Positions 9,654 to 18,486 of a stretch of DNA of 64,000 nt are shown piece after piece (positions within the stretch are counted from its first letter, which is position 1; every line of letters begins with the position of its first letter). This DNA comes from Clostridia bacterium (GTDB taxonomy: Bacteria; Bacillota; Clostridia; UMGS1883; UMGS1540): the NCBI GenBank assembly GCA_017620205.1, contig JAFZQX010000046.1, forward strand, positions 1 to 64,000. Reading direction: 5' to 3'. The notes beneath the pieces are model-generated. The model was not told the origin of the DNA and did not search any database. It saw only the letters and a program-made list of their open reading frames with translations. A program made the position numbers and the translations under genes.

Positions 9654-10913
9654 CTATTTAATCTTTCTGCATTCAAGATAGAAACGTTTTTCGCACGCTT
9701 CGCCCATGGAGAAAGTCTTTCTCGGCAAAACACCGTCCTGCGCCACGGATTTAAAGAGAGCGCTTTTCGGCATGGCAGGAAGCAAAATGCCTATATTGCC
9801 TTTTTCCGATCCCAAACGTTTTACTACATCATCGCCGTGCACATAATCAATCTTTCCGCCGTTTGCCTTTATATATTCGTCAAGAAAGTGCTGCAGCGTT
9901 CCTGCGGCGAGTGAAAACGGAGGGTTTTCTATTGTCAAAGAAAGCTCGTTTTCTCCGTAGTATATAATAAACGACTGAGCTTCGTTATCGGCAGGATTTT
10001 CTTTGCAGTATTTTTTAAATTCCGATACAAGCTTTTCGGCATCTGTTCCGAATACGACTCTGTGTATTGCTTCAAATTCCAGAGAATCGTCATGCAAATT
10101 TACAAGCTCGCACAAAGCAAAGCGTGCGGGTGATGCAAGAGCTTCTTCTGCAGATACGGCTTTCTTTAAGTTTTCATAGCAAGTTTTTGCCGTTGCCAGG
10201 GAATGGTTTCCGTCGCCCATGGCAAAGAGCAGGGGGCTGCCGCAGTTTGTACCGTGCTCTTTGTTAAAAAGATCGGTATCTGCGAGCTTTTCATATGCTA
10301 AAGTCAGAGTGTCGATTTCTTTTTCAGGGATAAGCCAGCCTTTAATATGTCCGCCGTCTTCCATGAGCTCAAAATCATAAACACATGTAAATGTATCTTT
10401 CTTTGAAGCTATAGGCTCTATAATTGTTTTGCCGGGATCGTCAGCGAGAATCATTATATGCGGCATTTCAAGAGGAGCTTTTTCTCTTACCGCCACACGG
10501 GGAGGGATTCTCTCTAAAACCGTGCCCTCGGTTGCTCTTATAAGAGACACTGAATCCTTTGAAAAGTCATATTCTTCAAGGTCAACAGCGCCTACGATGC
10601 CGCGGCGCACTTTCCCTGTTTTAAATGTTCTCTCAACATATATCATGGAAGACTTATATTCTTTGAAAAGAGGGCCGTATTCTTCCATGGTTCTGTTTAT
10701 CTTTGAAACTCTATCTGCCGTGTCATCCCTGCCTAAATATATTTCGGGGAGAGATATTCTGAGGGCGGACGGAGCGTCTCCTACGTTTTTATCAACATTT
10801 TCCCAGTATTCGGGTTCTGAAGTGTATTGGTCGCATGCGACCACGCTCCATTTTGTCATATCAACTCCTTCGGGTATCAGTATATCCGCAGGTACAAAAC
10901 ATCTTTTGTTCAT
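9654..10913 (-). CDS. DUF1015 family protein
   Basis: 419 residues matching the widespread DUF1015 family. Landmarks include VACDQYTSEPEYW near the N-terminus, the conserved MGDGNHSLATA segment around residue 232 (DGNH resembles the family's DGHHR motif) and a C-terminal DGVLPRKTFSMGEA. The family has no settled biochemical role. It often sits near serine/phosphoglycerate metabolism genes, but not here. Start ATG has GAAAGG upstream. It lies 17 bases downstream of the binding-protein gene and 9 upstream of engB. Confidence 0.85.
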   Translation of the reverse strand: MNKRCFVPADILIPEGVDMTKWSVVACDQYTSEPEYWENVDKNVGDAPSALRISLPEIYLGRDDTADRVSKINRTMEEYGPLFKEYKSSMIYVERTFKTGKVRRGIVGAVDLEEYDFSKDSVSLIRATEGTVLERIPPRVAVREKAPLEMPHIMILADDPGKTIIEPIASKKDTFTCVYDFELMEDGGHIKGWLIPEKEIDTLTLAYEKLADTDLFNKEHGTNCGSPLLFAMGDGNHSLATAKTCYENLKKAVSAEEALASPARFALCELVNLHDDSLEFEAIHRVVFGTDAEKLVSEFKKYCKENPADNEAQSFIIYYGENELSLTIENPPFSLAAGTLQHFLDEYIKANGGKIDYVHGDDVVKRLGSEKGNIGILLPAMPKSALFKSVAQDGVLPRKTFSMGEACEKRFYLECRKIK

Positions 10914-10930
10914 AGTTTTTCAACCTTTCG

Positions 10931-12511
10931 TTATTCTTTGTTAAAACGCCATTTGTTTATACTGCAAAACGGTCTGGAAACACAAGGCGCCTCAACGCCC
11001 AAAATGGCGTTTCTGTATATAATTGCGTTGTTTTCAAAAAGAAGACCCACTACAGGCATATCTCTGGTGAATACATACTGTATCTGCAGGTAAGCTTTTT
11101 TCAAATCCTCCGTAGAAACGGAAGTGTATGTGTCATTAATTGCCGAATCCATATCGGATGATGAATACAACATATAGTTTTGACCGCCTGACGCCGCATT
11201 TGTTGAAAGCAGGAAGCCATAGTCAAGAGCTTGTGAAAAGTTTACGCCGCCGAGAAACATATTAAAGCTTTGGCACTGCAGTCTTGAAATATAATCCTCA
11301 AACGGCAGCTTTTCAACGGTGATATACATTCCGCACTGGTTGAGTTTTGAGGCGATCATATCAGCCGCTTTAACTCTCATCTGGTTATCGCTGTTAACTA
11401 TCATTGTAGTTGCGAGTGAATACGATACGCCGCCGATGTTTTTATCCAGAACACCGTCGTTATCGCCGTCTTCCCAGCCGCCTTCTTTTAATATTTCCGT
11501 GCATGAGTTTTCTGAATAGTCTACTTTGTCCGCGTCTTTATTATATAAATAAGAGGAAGGCGGAACGGGGGAGTTTGCGGGAATGCCGAGTTCGTAATAT
11601 GCTTCTTCAACGATTTTGCTTCTGTCTATAGCTGCCGATATAGCTTTGCGCACCGCAAGGTCGCTCAGCGTAGTGTTGTTAAAATTAAAACCTATAAACT
11701 CATATTTCAGAGTAGGATAATTCAAAACAGTCATTTTATCTAAAAAGCCTATATCCGCAACATCGTTTGCGGTTGCGTTTGCAGCAACAAGCTCTCCCAG
11801 CCTCAGCATGGAAAATGCGGTTGTGTCATTGTCTGTTATTTTAACTTCGATATTTTCTTCAATGGGCATATCCCCGAGAGTCCAAAGTGTGTTTTTTGTA
11901 AGGAACATAGATTTGTTTGAATCTATAGAAACAAATTTATACTGTCCCGTGCCGCAAGGCGTTTCATATATATCTTTTTTGTGCTTGGGAACTATCGGAA
12001 AATCCATAAGGTTTACTATTCTTGTGTACGGATAATCCAGATAAATCACAATGTTTAAATCGTCTTCAACTTTTACATCACTTATTGCGCTGAGCTGGTT
12101 TGTATAAATGGTTGGGTTTTCTTCGTCTTTTATGAGATTTATGGTGTATAAAACATCGTAGGCAGTGAAAGGCGTACCGTCATGCCATGCAATATCGGGC
12201 TTTAAAGTAAATCTTATGCGTTTGCAGTCTTTGGATACCGTACAGCTTTCGGCCAGCTGCGGAACAACGGATGAATCAGCCGCTATATAGACAAGACCGT
12301 CATATATAAGATTGTATATGGGTATGTTAGACGACTGCTTTGTATATAAAGGGTGCAGAGTATCGGGCGACGCCATGTAAAGCGAGATGTTTCCCGAAAG
12401 AACAGGTGCTTCTGTCCCTTGATCGTTATTCTCTTTCTTTTGTCCCTTGCAGCCTGTGAGCAGCAGCAAGAGACAACATAATACGGATATGATTCTTTTG
12501 TTCAAAATCAT
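10931..12511 (-). CDS. Extracellular solute-binding lipoprotein, family 5 (oligopeptide/nickel type)
   Basis: 526 residues. Lipoprotein signal with lipobox LLTGC (Cys21). The mature protein has the SBP_bac_5 layout: DTLHPLYT, LAESCTVSKDCKRIRFTLKPDIAWHDG (split in the family as core and WHDGTPFTAYDV), and AVRKAISAAIDR. Such proteins deliver oligopeptides or metal chelates to ABC permeases. No permease or ATPase genes are adjacent, so this is an orphan binding protein. It could work with permeases elsewhere or have a sensing role. First gene after its own promoter (12542-12571). Confidence 0.88.
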   Translation of the reverse strand: MILNKRIISVLCCLLLLLTGCKGQKKENNDQGTEAPVLSGNISLYMASPDTLHPLYTKQSSNIPIYNLIYDGLVYIAADSSVVPQLAESCTVSKDCKRIRFTLKPDIAWHDGTPFTAYDVLYTINLIKDEENPTIYTNQLSAISDVKVEDDLNIVIYLDYPYTRIVNLMDFPIVPKHKKDIYETPCGTGQYKFVSIDSNKSMFLTKNTLWTLGDMPIEENIEVKITDNDTTAFSMLRLGELVAANATANDVADIGFLDKMTVLNYPTLKYEFIGFNFNNTTLSDLAVRKAISAAIDRSKIVEEAYYELGIPANSPVPPSSYLYNKDADKVDYSENSCTEILKEGGWEDGDNDGVLDKNIGGVSYSLATTMIVNSDNQMRVKAADMIASKLNQCGMYITVEKLPFEDYISRLQCQSFNMFLGGVNFSQALDYGFLLSTNAASGGQNYMLYSSSDMDSAINDTYTSVSTEDLKKAYLQIQYVFTRDMPVVGLLFENNAIIYRNAILGVEAPCVSRPFCSINKWRFNKE

Positions 12512-12541
12512 TGCCTCCCGTAATTTAAATCAATTATTATA

Positions 12542-12571
12542 AGTATATAACAAAGTGTTAAATAATGTCAA
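12542..12571 (-). promoter_or_regulatory. Promoter of the minus-strand binding-protein/DUF1015/engB operon
   Basis: On the minus strand TTGACA (12571-12566) is followed by TATACT (12547-12542) with an 18-base spacer; an overlapping TATATA gives 16. It sits in the short gap after the pseudouridine synthase stop codon. Confidence 0.7.
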
Positions 12572-12572
12572 G

Positions 12573-13469
12573 TTAAAAAGTAAAGCGGGGTGGTACGGTT
12601 ACGGTTTTATCTTTTAAGTAGTTAAGTATTCCTGCGTCAGTTTTGAAAGCAAATACGGTTTTGTGCGAGGTTAAAAACTGACCGCTGCCGCCGTTGCCGT
12701 ATTTCGGATCGCCTTTTATTGGGCATCCTATTGAGGACAGATGAAGGCGGATCTGATGTGTTCTGCCTGATATTATTTCACATTCAACGAGAGCTTCGCC
12801 ACCCTTTTCGTTCAGAACTTTATAATGCGTTTCGGCCGTCTTTCCGCCGGACATAACAATGCGTGATTTGTTTTCCTTTGTATCTTTTGTTACCTGAGTC
12901 TTAATTATGCCTTCAGGTGGGGTTGGGATACCTTCCGTTACGCATATATAAAATCTTTTTATCTCACGCTCTTTAAGCTTTTCATTTATGATTCTCAAAG
13001 ATTCTGCGTTCTTTGCGGCAATGCAAAGCCCGGAGGTGTTAAAGTCAATCCTGTTGCAGAGCGCGGGAGAGAAAGACATTTCTTTTGAAGGATCATATTC
13101 TCCTTTTTCGTATAAATAGCTTTTAACTATCTCCGAAAGAGCATTTTCCCGGTGCTTATCGTCCGGCTGGCATGCCATCTCCGGCGGCTTGTTTACCACT
13201 AAAATGTTTTCGTCTTCAAAGACCACCTCCAGAGGAGCTGCGTGCGGTGTAAACTCCTTGCGGCGCAAAAGAGAGCTGTCTCCAAAGTAAGTTATAACAT
13301 CACCTTCACAAAGCCTTAGATCGTTTTTGGGCTTTTTTTTGTTGACTTTGATTTTATTCGTTCTTATATATTTGTAAATAAGCGATGCGGGAGCTTCGGG
13401 CATAATCTTTCTGAGAAAAGAGTCAAGCCTTTGCCCGGCATCATTCCTTTGGATATTTATAGTTTCCAT
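12573..13469 (-). CDS. RluA-family 23S rRNA pseudouridine synthase
   Basis: 298 residues. An N-terminal S4 RNA-binding domain (about 8-60, RLDSFLRKIMPEAP) is followed by the RluA catalytic core. The catalytic Asp lies in NRIDFNTSGL, where the family has HRLDxxTSG, so the His and Leu are replaced by Asn and Ile. GRTHQIRLHL and GDPKYG are present. It converts uridine to pseudouridine in rRNA (RluC/RluD-like) or possibly tRNA; the target base cannot be read from sequence. It has its own promoter and is divergent from the deoR operon. Confidence 0.9.
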   Translation of the reverse strand: METINIQRNDAGQRLDSFLRKIMPEAPASLIYKYIRTNKIKVNKKKPKNDLRLCEGDVITYFGDSSLLRRKEFTPHAAPLEVVFEDENILVVNKPPEMACQPDDKHRENALSEIVKSYLYEKGEYDPSKEMSFSPALCNRIDFNTSGLCIAAKNAESLRIINEKLKEREIKRFYICVTEGIPTPPEGIIKTQVTKDTKENKSRIVMSGGKTAETHYKVLNEKGGEALVECEIISGRTHQIRLHLSSIGCPIKGDPKYGNGGSGQFLTSHKTVFAFKTDAGILNYLKDKTVTVPPRFTF

Positions 13470-13497
13470 AGCAATTGCCTTTCGAAAAATCTAAGTT

Positions 13498-13526
13498 ATT
13501 TTACCATAAAATCACATCAAAGTCAA
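13498..13526 (-). promoter_or_regulatory. Promoter of the pseudouridine synthase gene
   Basis: Minus strand: TTGACT (13526-13521), 17-base spacer, TAAAAT (13503-13498). It is located 29 bases before the start codon at 13469. Confidence 0.65.
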
Positions 13527-13585
13527 AAAAGATTACTTATATTAAAAATAAATTTACAAATTATCATTATTTTTATGATTTTCCA

Positions 13586-13614
13586 TTGACATGTTAATTT
13601 TTTTCATGTATAAT
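13586..13614 (+). promoter_or_regulatory. Consensus promoter of the DeoR/2-oxoacid dehydrogenase operon
   Basis: TTGACA (13586-13591), exactly 17 bases, TATAAT (13609-13614), both perfect. No other clear promoter was found before 20967, so this may drive all five genes. The DeoR-type regulator is encoded first and probably acts on this promoter. Confidence 0.85.
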
Positions 13615-13677
13615 AAATAAAAATGTGATTTTTTTTCAAAAAGCGGTTTTTTCCAATTCTTTATCCGGGAGGTGAAT

Positions 13678-14436
13678 GTGTTGAAAGACAGACGTGACAA
13701 AATATCAAAATACATAGTGTCAAAAGGCGATGTTACTCTTACAGAGCTTTCAGAACTTTTCCCGGAAGTTTCTACCATGACGCTGAGGCGTGATCTTGAA
13801 TTTCTTGAAAACTTAGGCGAAATCGTCCGCACAAAGGGCGGAGCCAAAAGCATAAAGCATCTTTCAATGCAAATAGAAGAATCTTATAACCGCAGAGAAT
13901 TTATAAACCCCGAACTGAAAGAAGAAATCGGCAAAAAGGTTGCCGCGTTAATAAAAGATAACAGCTGCGTGTTTTTTGACGCGGGCAGCACCGTTATGCA
14001 GGTTGTCAAAGCTCTCGGCGACAAACCGCTTTTCGCGATTACAAGCGGTCCGAATATCGCAATGGAGCTTACAAAGAACAGAAACTGCGATATAAGCGTT
14101 GTCTGCGGCCATTTAAACCATGACAACATTTCGCTCTCCGGCCTTCACGCTGCAGAGTTTTTATCGGGGCTGAATATAGGTATCGCGGTTGTTGCGGCAT
14201 CGGGGTTTACTACCGAAAACGGTTTTACATGCGGCAGCTATGACGAATGCATGTTAAAACAAGCGGCAATTAAAGGCGCTACAACCGTTATTGTCGTTAT
14301 GGACAGCACAAAGCTCGGCAAGGGTCATCCTTTTACTTTTGCACAGCCTTCCGATATTGATTATTTCGTAACCGACGATAACTTTGATAAACGCATAAAA
14401 GCACAGCTTAAAAAATCAGGTTTAAAAGTATTGTAA
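13678..14436 (+). CDS. DeoR-family transcriptional regulator
   Basis: About 252 residues. The start is GTG 13678 or TTG 13681, with GGGAGG at 13667-13672; an upstream in-frame GTG at 13672 overlaps that site. The N-terminal winged helix (residues about 2-58) has the DeoR signature in LSELFPEVSTMTLRRDLEFLE. The C-terminal DeoR sensor domain is of the sugar-phosphate isomerase-like type (DAGSTVMQVVKAL, SGPNIAMEL, FTTENGFTCGSYDE). The family usually represses sugar or polyol catabolic operons and responds to a phosphorylated intermediate. It is the first gene of its operon, 24 bases before the dehydrogenase. Confidence 0.9.
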   Translation: MLKDRRDKISKYIVSKGDVTLTELSELFPEVSTMTLRRDLEFLENLGEIVRTKGGAKSIKHLSMQIEESYNRREFINPELKEEIGKKVAALIKDNSCVFFDAGSTVMQVVKALGDKPLFAITSGPNIAMELTKNRNCDISVVCGHLNHDNISLSGLHAAEFLSGLNIGIAVVAASGFTTENGFTCGSYDECMLKQAAIKGATTVIVVMDSTKLGKGHPFTFAQPSDIDYFVTDDNFDKRIKAQLKKSGLKVL

Positions 14437-14460
14437 ATTAAATTTAAGGAGGATATACAA

Positions 14461-15708
14461 GTGAAAACAAAAGCAGTAAGACTTTACGGCAAAGAAGATT
14501 TAAGACTTGAAGAATTTGACCTGCCGGAAATGAAAGATGATGAAATACTTGCCAGAGTTATTTCAGATTCAATTTGCATGTCGTCTTTTAAGGCGGCAGA
14601 ACAGGGCGCAGACCACAAACGTGTTCCGAACAATGTTGCGGAAAACCCCATCATTATCGGACATGAATTCTGCGGTGAGATTGTAAAAGTAGGCGACAAG
14701 TGGAAAGATGAGTGGAGCGTAGGTCAGCGCTTCTCAATTCAGCCCGCTATGAACTACAAAGGCTCTCTCGAAGCACCCGGTTATTCCTATCAGTACATCG
14801 GCGGTCAGGCTACATATATTGTAATCCCTCAGGAAGTAATGGAAACAAAGAGTCTTTTGCACTATAACGGTGACGCTTTCTTCTACGGCTCTTTGGCAGA
14901 ACCTATGAGCTGTATCGTAGGCGCTTTCCATGCACAGTATCATACAACAAACGGCAGCTATGTTCATAAGATGGGCATAAAAGACGGAGGCTATATGGCA
15001 ATTTTGGCAGGTGCAGGTCCTATGGGTCTCGGCGCTGTTGACTATGCCGTTCACGGCCCCTTAAAGCCGAAAAAACTCGTTGTAACAGATATCGACGACG
15101 CTCGCCTCGAAAGAGCTGCAAGCATCTTCACTGTTGAAGAAGCTGCAAAACACGGCGTTGAGCTTATTTATCTTAATACTAAAGACAAAACAGCAGATGA
15201 TCTCAAAGCTATTGCTGACGGCAACGGCTTTGACGATGTTTTCGTTTATGCTCCCGTACGTCCCGTTGTTGAAATGGGTAACGATATTTTGGGCAGAGAC
15301 GGCTGTCTCAACTTCTTTGCAGGTCCTATTGACCCGCAGTTCAAAGCTGAATTTAACTTCTATAATGTTCACTATGCTTCAACGCATATCGTTGGTACAT
15401 CAGGCGGCAACACGGAAGATATGATTGAATCTCTCCGCATGATGGAAAGCGGCAGCCTCAATCCCGCGGCTATGATTACCCATATCGGCGGTCTTAACGC
15501 AAGCGTTGAAACAACATTAAATCTTCCTAATATAAAGGGCGGTAAAAAGCTTATTTACACAAATATCGAACTTCCCTTAACGGCTATTGCGGATTTTGAA
15601 GAACTCGGAAAAGACAATGAAATGTTTGCAAAACTCGCTGAGATAGTTAAGAGACATAACGGTCTCTGGAATGCAGAAGCAGAGAAATATCTGCTCGAAA
15701 ACGCTTAA
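14461..15708 (+). CDS. Zinc-binding MDR dehydrogenase, sorbose-1-phosphate reductase-like
   Basis: 415 residues from a GTG start with AAGGAGG upstream. Medium-chain dehydrogenase fold: catalytic-zinc Cys in SICMSS (about residue 40), GHEFCGEIVKVGD (about 67-79), and a Rossmann stretch ILAGAGPMGLGAVDYA. The structural-zinc cysteine cluster of classical alcohol dehydrogenases is absent. The long C-terminus (FFAGPID, HIVGTSGGNTEDM) resembles L-sorbose-1-phosphate reductases. A polyol or keto-sugar (phosphate) substrate is plausible and agrees with the DeoR neighbour; the exact substrate is inference. Codon use is strongly biased, like the following genes, suggesting high expression. Confidence 0.8.
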   Translation: MKTKAVRLYGKEDLRLEEFDLPEMKDDEILARVISDSICMSSFKAAEQGADHKRVPNNVAENPIIIGHEFCGEIVKVGDKWKDEWSVGQRFSIQPAMNYKGSLEAPGYSYQYIGGQATYIVIPQEVMETKSLLHYNGDAFFYGSLAEPMSCIVGAFHAQYHTTNGSYVHKMGIKDGGYMAILAGAGPMGLGAVDYAVHGPLKPKKLVVTDIDDARLERAASIFTVEEAAKHGVELIYLNTKDKTADDLKAIADGNGFDDVFVYAPVRPVVEMGNDILGRDGCLNFFAGPIDPQFKAEFNFYNVHYASTHIVGTSGGNTEDMIESLRMMESGSLNPAAMITHIGGLNASVETTLNLPNIKGGKKLIYTNIELPLTAIADFEELGKDNEMFAKLAEIVKRHNGLWNAEAEKYLLENA

Positions 15709-15766
15709 AATTTTTCATCATAGCTCGTGATGAAACTTAAAATATGAGCAAGAAAGGATTTTTTAA

Positions 15767-17074
15767 ATGGCTACACCAATTATCATGCCTAAGCAGGGTC
15801 AGTCGGTTGAAAGCTGTATCATTGCTAAATGGCACAAGCAGAAAGGCGACAGCGTAAATGTTGGAGATATGCTGTTCACCTATGAAACAGATAAAGCTAC
15901 CTTCGATGAGGAAGCTGAAGTTGCAGGTACACTTATTGACGTATTCTTTGAAGAAGGCGACGACGTTCCCTGTCTTACAAACGTTTGCGTTATAGGTAAT
16001 GAGGGAGAGGACACATCTGCTTTCAAACCCGCGTCCGAAGACGATGACGAACCCGCAGCGGCTGCTGCAGCAGAAGAAGCTCCGAAAGCAGAAGCTGCTA
16101 AACCCGCTGCAACAGTAAACACATCCGGCGACACAAAAGCGTCTCCCAGAGCCCGCGCTCTTGCAGATTCAAAAGGTATCGACGTTACAGCAGCAACACC
16201 CACAGGCCCCTACGGAAGAATTATTGAAAGAGACGTTCGCGATGTAATCGACGGCGGTCTCGGCGCTTCCCGCGGTGCAGGTGCAGGAATTGCAGGTACA
16301 GGCATCGGCGGAAAAGTTCGTGCAGAAGATCTCGCAAACGCTCCCGCAGCAGCCTCGGTTGAAGCTCCCGCAGCTATGCCCGAAATCGAAGAAGTTCCGA
16401 TTACAAATATCAGAAAAGTTATTGCGCGCAGCATGCACGCTTCACTTTCCGAGATGGCACAGCTTACATTAAATACTACTTTCGATGCTACCGAAATTAT
16501 GGCTTACCGTGCAAAAGTTAAAGCGGCAGGCGAAAAACTCGGTCTTGAGAATATAACTCTTAATGACATCGTTCTCTACGTAGTTTCAAGAGTTCTCTTA
16601 AACCACAAAGACTTAAACGCTAACTTTACCGGCGACACAATGAAATACTTCTCAAAGGTTAACTTAGGTCTTGCGGTTGATACACCCAGAGGTCTTATGG
16701 TTCCGACAATCTTTGCCGCTTCCGATAAATCACTCAATGAGATCTCCGCAGAAGCTAAAAAGCTCGCGGCTGCAGCTCAGGGCGGTACAATTAACCCCGA
16801 CCTTTTACAAGGCGCTTCATTTACTGTTACAAACCTCGGCTCTATGGGCGTTGAATCCTTCACACCCGTTATCAATCCGCCGCAGACAGGTATCTTGGGC
16901 GTTGATACTCTTACAACAGGTATCCGCGAAGTAAACGGCGAGATTAAAACATACAAGAAAATGGGTCTTTCTCTTACATTTGACCACAGAGCAGTTGACG
17001 GTGCTCCCGCAGCACGTATGCTCCGTGACGTTGCATTCGGCCTTGAAAACTTCAGCCTGATGCTTTCCAAATAA
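15767..17074 (+). CDS. Dihydrolipoamide acyltransferase (E2) of a 2-oxoacid dehydrogenase complex
   Basis: 435 residues. The N-terminal lipoyl domain (1-80) has the lipoylated Lys in YETDKATF (about Lys44). An Ala/Glu-rich linker, an E3/E1-binding domain (about 125-165, SPRARALADSKGIDVT and GPYGRI) and a catalytic domain (about 205-435) follow. The catalytic motif DHRAVDGAPAA is near residue 407. It transfers the acyl group from the E1-bound intermediate to CoA. The single lipoyl domain and short linker are typical of bacterial acetoin or branched-chain/pyruvate complexes. AAAGGA Shine-Dalgarno; the gene lies between the dehydrogenase and E3 genes. Confidence 0.93.
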   Translation: MATPIIMPKQGQSVESCIIAKWHKQKGDSVNVGDMLFTYETDKATFDEEAEVAGTLIDVFFEEGDDVPCLTNVCVIGNEGEDTSAFKPASEDDDEPAAAAAAEEAPKAEAAKPAATVNTSGDTKASPRARALADSKGIDVTAATPTGPYGRIIERDVRDVIDGGLGASRGAGAGIAGTGIGGKVRAEDLANAPAAASVEAPAAMPEIEEVPITNIRKVIARSMHASLSEMAQLTLNTTFDATEIMAYRAKVKAAGEKLGLENITLNDIVLYVVSRVLLNHKDLNANFTGDTMKYFSKVNLGLAVDTPRGLMVPTIFAASDKSLNEISAEAKKLAAAAQGGTINPDLLQGASFTVTNLGSMGVESFTPVINPPQTGILGVDTLTTGIREVNGEIKTYKKMGLSLTFDHRAVDGAPAARMLRDVAFGLENFSLMLSK

Positions 17075-17106
17075 GAATATTAAACATTTGAAAGGAAGGA
17101 TTTCTG

Positions 17107-18471
17107 ATGAAATATGATCTTATAGTTCTCGGCGGCGGCCCTGCAGGTTACCTCGCAGGTGAGCGCGCAGGACATGCAGGTCTTAAAACTCTCGTAATCG
17201 AAGAAAGAAGTTTCGGCGGCGTTTGCCTTAATGAAGGCTGCGTTCCTTCAAAATCACTTCTTTATTGTGCAAAGGCTCTTGACTATGCAAAGCACGGCGC
17301 AGATTACGGTATAACGGTTAAAGACGCAACAATCGACCAGAAAAAGGTAATTGAAAGAAAGAACAAGGTTGTTAAAACTCTTGTTTCCGGTATTGAAATG
17401 CAGCTTAAAGGCAGCAAATGCGATGTTTTAAAAGAACACGCAGTTATAGCCGGCAAAAACGCAGAAGGTTACATAATTGAAGCCGCAGGCAAACAGTACA
17501 CATGCGATAAGCTCCTTATCTCAACAGGCAGCGAAGCAGTTGTTCCGCCGATTCCGGGCGTTCCCGAAGGCGTAAAAAGCGGTCATGTGCTTACAAACCG
17601 CGAAATCTTAGACCTTACCGAAATCCCGAAAACACTCGTTGTTGTAGGCGGCGGCGTTATAGGTCTTGAAATGGCTTCATACTTCAATTCCGTTGGTACT
17701 GAAGTTACTGTTATCGAAATGCTCGACCATATTGCAGGTCCCACAGACAGCGATATCAGCGCTATTCTCCAGAAAGAATACGAAAAGCGTGGAATCAAAT
17801 TCAACCTCGGCGCTAAAGTTACAAAGGTTACGGATAAAAATGTTGAATTTGAAAAAGACGGCAAAACCCAGAAAGCTCCTGCCGAAAAGGTTCTCCTTTC
17901 TATCGGCAGACGCGCAAGAACTAAAGAAATCGGTCTTGAAACTATCGGTGTTATGTGCGAGCGCGGCGCTATCGTTACAGATGAATACATGAAGACAAAT
18001 GTACCCGGCGTATACGCGTCCGGTGACGTAAACGGCAAAATCATGCTTGCGCACACAGCTTACAGAGAAACAGAAGTTGCAATAAACAACATTCTCGGCA
18101 AACGCGACATCATGCGTTATGACGCTATTCCTTCCGTTATCTATACAAACCCCGAAGTAGGCGCTGTAGGTCTTACGGAAAAAGCAGCAAAAGAAGGCGG
18201 TTATGATTTCTCCGTTGTTAAAATCCCGATGGAATTCAGCGGCAGATACGTTGCAGAAGGCGGCAAGGGCGGCATTTGCAAGCTTATCGTTGATAAGAAA
18301 GCAAACAGACTTTTAGGCTGTCACGTAATCGGCAACTACGCTTCAGAATTTATTGTTGCAGCATCAATCCTCGTTGAAACACAGATGAGAATTGACGATA
18401 TTAAAGAACTCGTATTCCCGCATCCGACAGTATGTGAGATTATAAGAGAAGCTATTTTTCAGATTAAATAG
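17107..18471 (+). CDS. lpdA: Dihydrolipoamide dehydrogenase (E3)
   Basis: 454 residues. FAD-binding GGGPAGYLAGERAG at the N-terminus, redox-active disulfide CLNEGC (about Cys41/Cys46), NAD-binding VVGGGVIGLEMA, second FAD motif YASGDV, and active-site HPTVCE near the C-terminus. It reoxidises dihydrolipoyl-E2 and passes electrons to NAD+. No extra lipoyl domain is fused to it, unlike some Clostridia. Gap of 32 bases from E2 and 15 to E1. Confidence 0.95.
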   Translation: MKYDLIVLGGGPAGYLAGERAGHAGLKTLVIEERSFGGVCLNEGCVPSKSLLYCAKALDYAKHGADYGITVKDATIDQKKVIERKNKVVKTLVSGIEMQLKGSKCDVLKEHAVIAGKNAEGYIIEAAGKQYTCDKLLISTGSEAVVPPIPGVPEGVKSGHVLTNREILDLTEIPKTLVVVGGGVIGLEMASYFNSVGTEVTVIEMLDHIAGPTDSDISAILQKEYEKRGIKFNLGAKVTKVTDKNVEFEKDGKTQKAPAEKVLLSIGRRARTKEIGLETIGVMCERGAIVTDEYMKTNVPGVYASGDVNGKIMLAHTAYRETEVAINNILGKRDIMRYDAIPSVIYTNPEVGAVGLTEKAAKEGGYDFSVVKIPMEFSGRYVAEGGKGGICKLIVDKKANRLLGCHVIGNYASEFIVAASILVETQMRIDDIKELVFPHPTVCEIIREAIFQIK

Positions 18472-18486
18472 AAAGGATGATGTAAA

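Noticed and set aside
17583-18056. Long minus-strand open frames opposite the E3 gene (and similar ones opposite E2, E1, gdhA and the giant gene)
   Set aside because: They are by-products of biased codon use in strong plus-strand genes; they lack ribosome sites and family motifs.
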